Below are positions 5,208 to 5,507 of a stretch of DNA of 5,507 bases, piece by piece. The notes under the pieces are model-generated. The model was not told where the DNA came from. It saw only the letters and a list, made by a program, of their open reading frames with translations, and did not search any database. The position numbers and the translations under genes are program-made. Source of the stretch: Bacteroidales bacterium (GTDB lineage: Bacteria > Bacteroidota > Bacteroidia > Bacteroidales > UBA1402); assembly GCA_003506275.1 (NCBI GenBank), contig DOBD01000304.1:1-5507 (forward strand), given 5' to 3'. Numbering within the stretch: position 1 is the first letter of the stretch; each line of letters starts with the position of its first letter.

Positions 5208-5507
5208 ATGGATTTTATTGAAGAATTACACTGGCGTGGCATGATCCACGATAGAATGCCGGGAACAGACGAGCAATTGAAAAGTGGCATGACAACGGCC
5301 TATCTGGGCATAGACCCAACGGCTGACTCGTTACATATCGGCCATTTGGTCGGCGTCATGATGTTGATGCATCTCCAACGTTGCGGCCATAAGCCAATCG
5401 CCTTGGTGGGTGGTGCCACCGGTATGATTGGCGATCCCTCACTCAAATCACAGGAACGGGTTTTGCTGAGTGAAGAAACGTTACGGCACAACCAGGAGGC
5501 CATCAAC
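5208..5507 (+). CDS. tyrS: Tyrosyl-tRNA synthetase, N-terminal part (cut by window edge)
   Basis: The first 100 residues of a class I aminoacyl-tRNA synthetase that activates tyrosine with ATP and charges tRNA-Tyr in the cytosol. The ATP-binding signature HIGH is present at residues 43-46, within the [17 protein letters not shown] stretch (30-46). [21 protein letters not shown] (57-77) is the next strongly conserved block of bacterial TyrS. The start [15 protein letters not shown] closely follows Bacteroides TyrS as remembered, fixing the ATG at 5208, which has a pyrimidine-rich upstream region rather than a Shine-Dalgarno. The KMSKS loop and the C-terminal S4-like domain would lie beyond the right edge. 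It is transcribed from the divergent region shared with the regulator. Confidence 0.97.
   Translation, partial: MDFIEELHWRGMIHDRMPGTDEQLKSGMTTAYLGIDPTADSLHIGHLVGVMMLMHLQRCGHKPIALVGGATGMIGDPSLKSQERVLLSEETLRHNQEAIN

Overview
The window looks like a chromosomal housekeeping segment from a member of the phylum Bacteroidota, most likely Bacteroidales-like. Three things point there. The gene order DUF4271 - hemD-like - rnpA - yidD - tatD-type hydrolase - tyrS is, as I remember it, characteristic of that phylum. Several upstream regions carry the Bacteroidota -7 box TAnnTTTG. None of the starts has a convincing Shine-Dalgarno sequence; they are preceded by A/T-rich or pyrimidine-rich DNA. The hemD-like and TyrS proteins also read very much like Bacteroides homologues from memory; no search was run.

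Layout. Positions 1-164 are non-coding. They hold two 28-bp direct repeats 105 bp apart, flanking a perfect 26-bp palindrome. On the minus strand, 165-1208 is an extended SDR-type NAD(P)-dependent epimerase/reductase. A 73-bp divergent spacer separates it from the plus-strand cluster. That cluster consists of a six-helix DUF4271 membrane protein (1282-2049), a uroporphyrinogen-III synthase family protein starting at TTG (2075-2833), rnpA (2902-3333), yidD (3308-3571, overlapping rnpA by 26 bp) and a compact TatD-family metal-dependent hydrolase (3574-4239). A minus-strand OmpR/PhoB-type response regulator with a degenerate receiver (4269-4952) lies between tatD and tyrS. The first 100 codons of tyrosyl-tRNA synthetase run off the right edge (5208-5507).

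How it works together. DUF4271 and hemD probably share a transcript. A long hairpin with a T-run lies between hemD and rnpA, and a -7 box sits inside its right arm, so rnpA-yidD-tatD may be insulated from upstream read-through and driven from its own start. RnpA (tRNA 5' maturation), YidD (membrane-protein insertion) and TyrS (tRNA charging) are core translation and secretion functions. A 10-bp hairpin over the tatD stop codon probably serves as a shared terminator for the convergent tatD and regulator genes. The regulator and tyrS diverge from a 255-bp AT-rich region with back-to-back promoters.

I did not find a defence system, CRISPR array, insertion sequence or biosynthetic cluster. The points most worth a second look are the promoter nested in the rnpA hairpin, the degenerate-receiver regulator without a neighbouring kinase, and the repeat/palindrome unit at the left edge.
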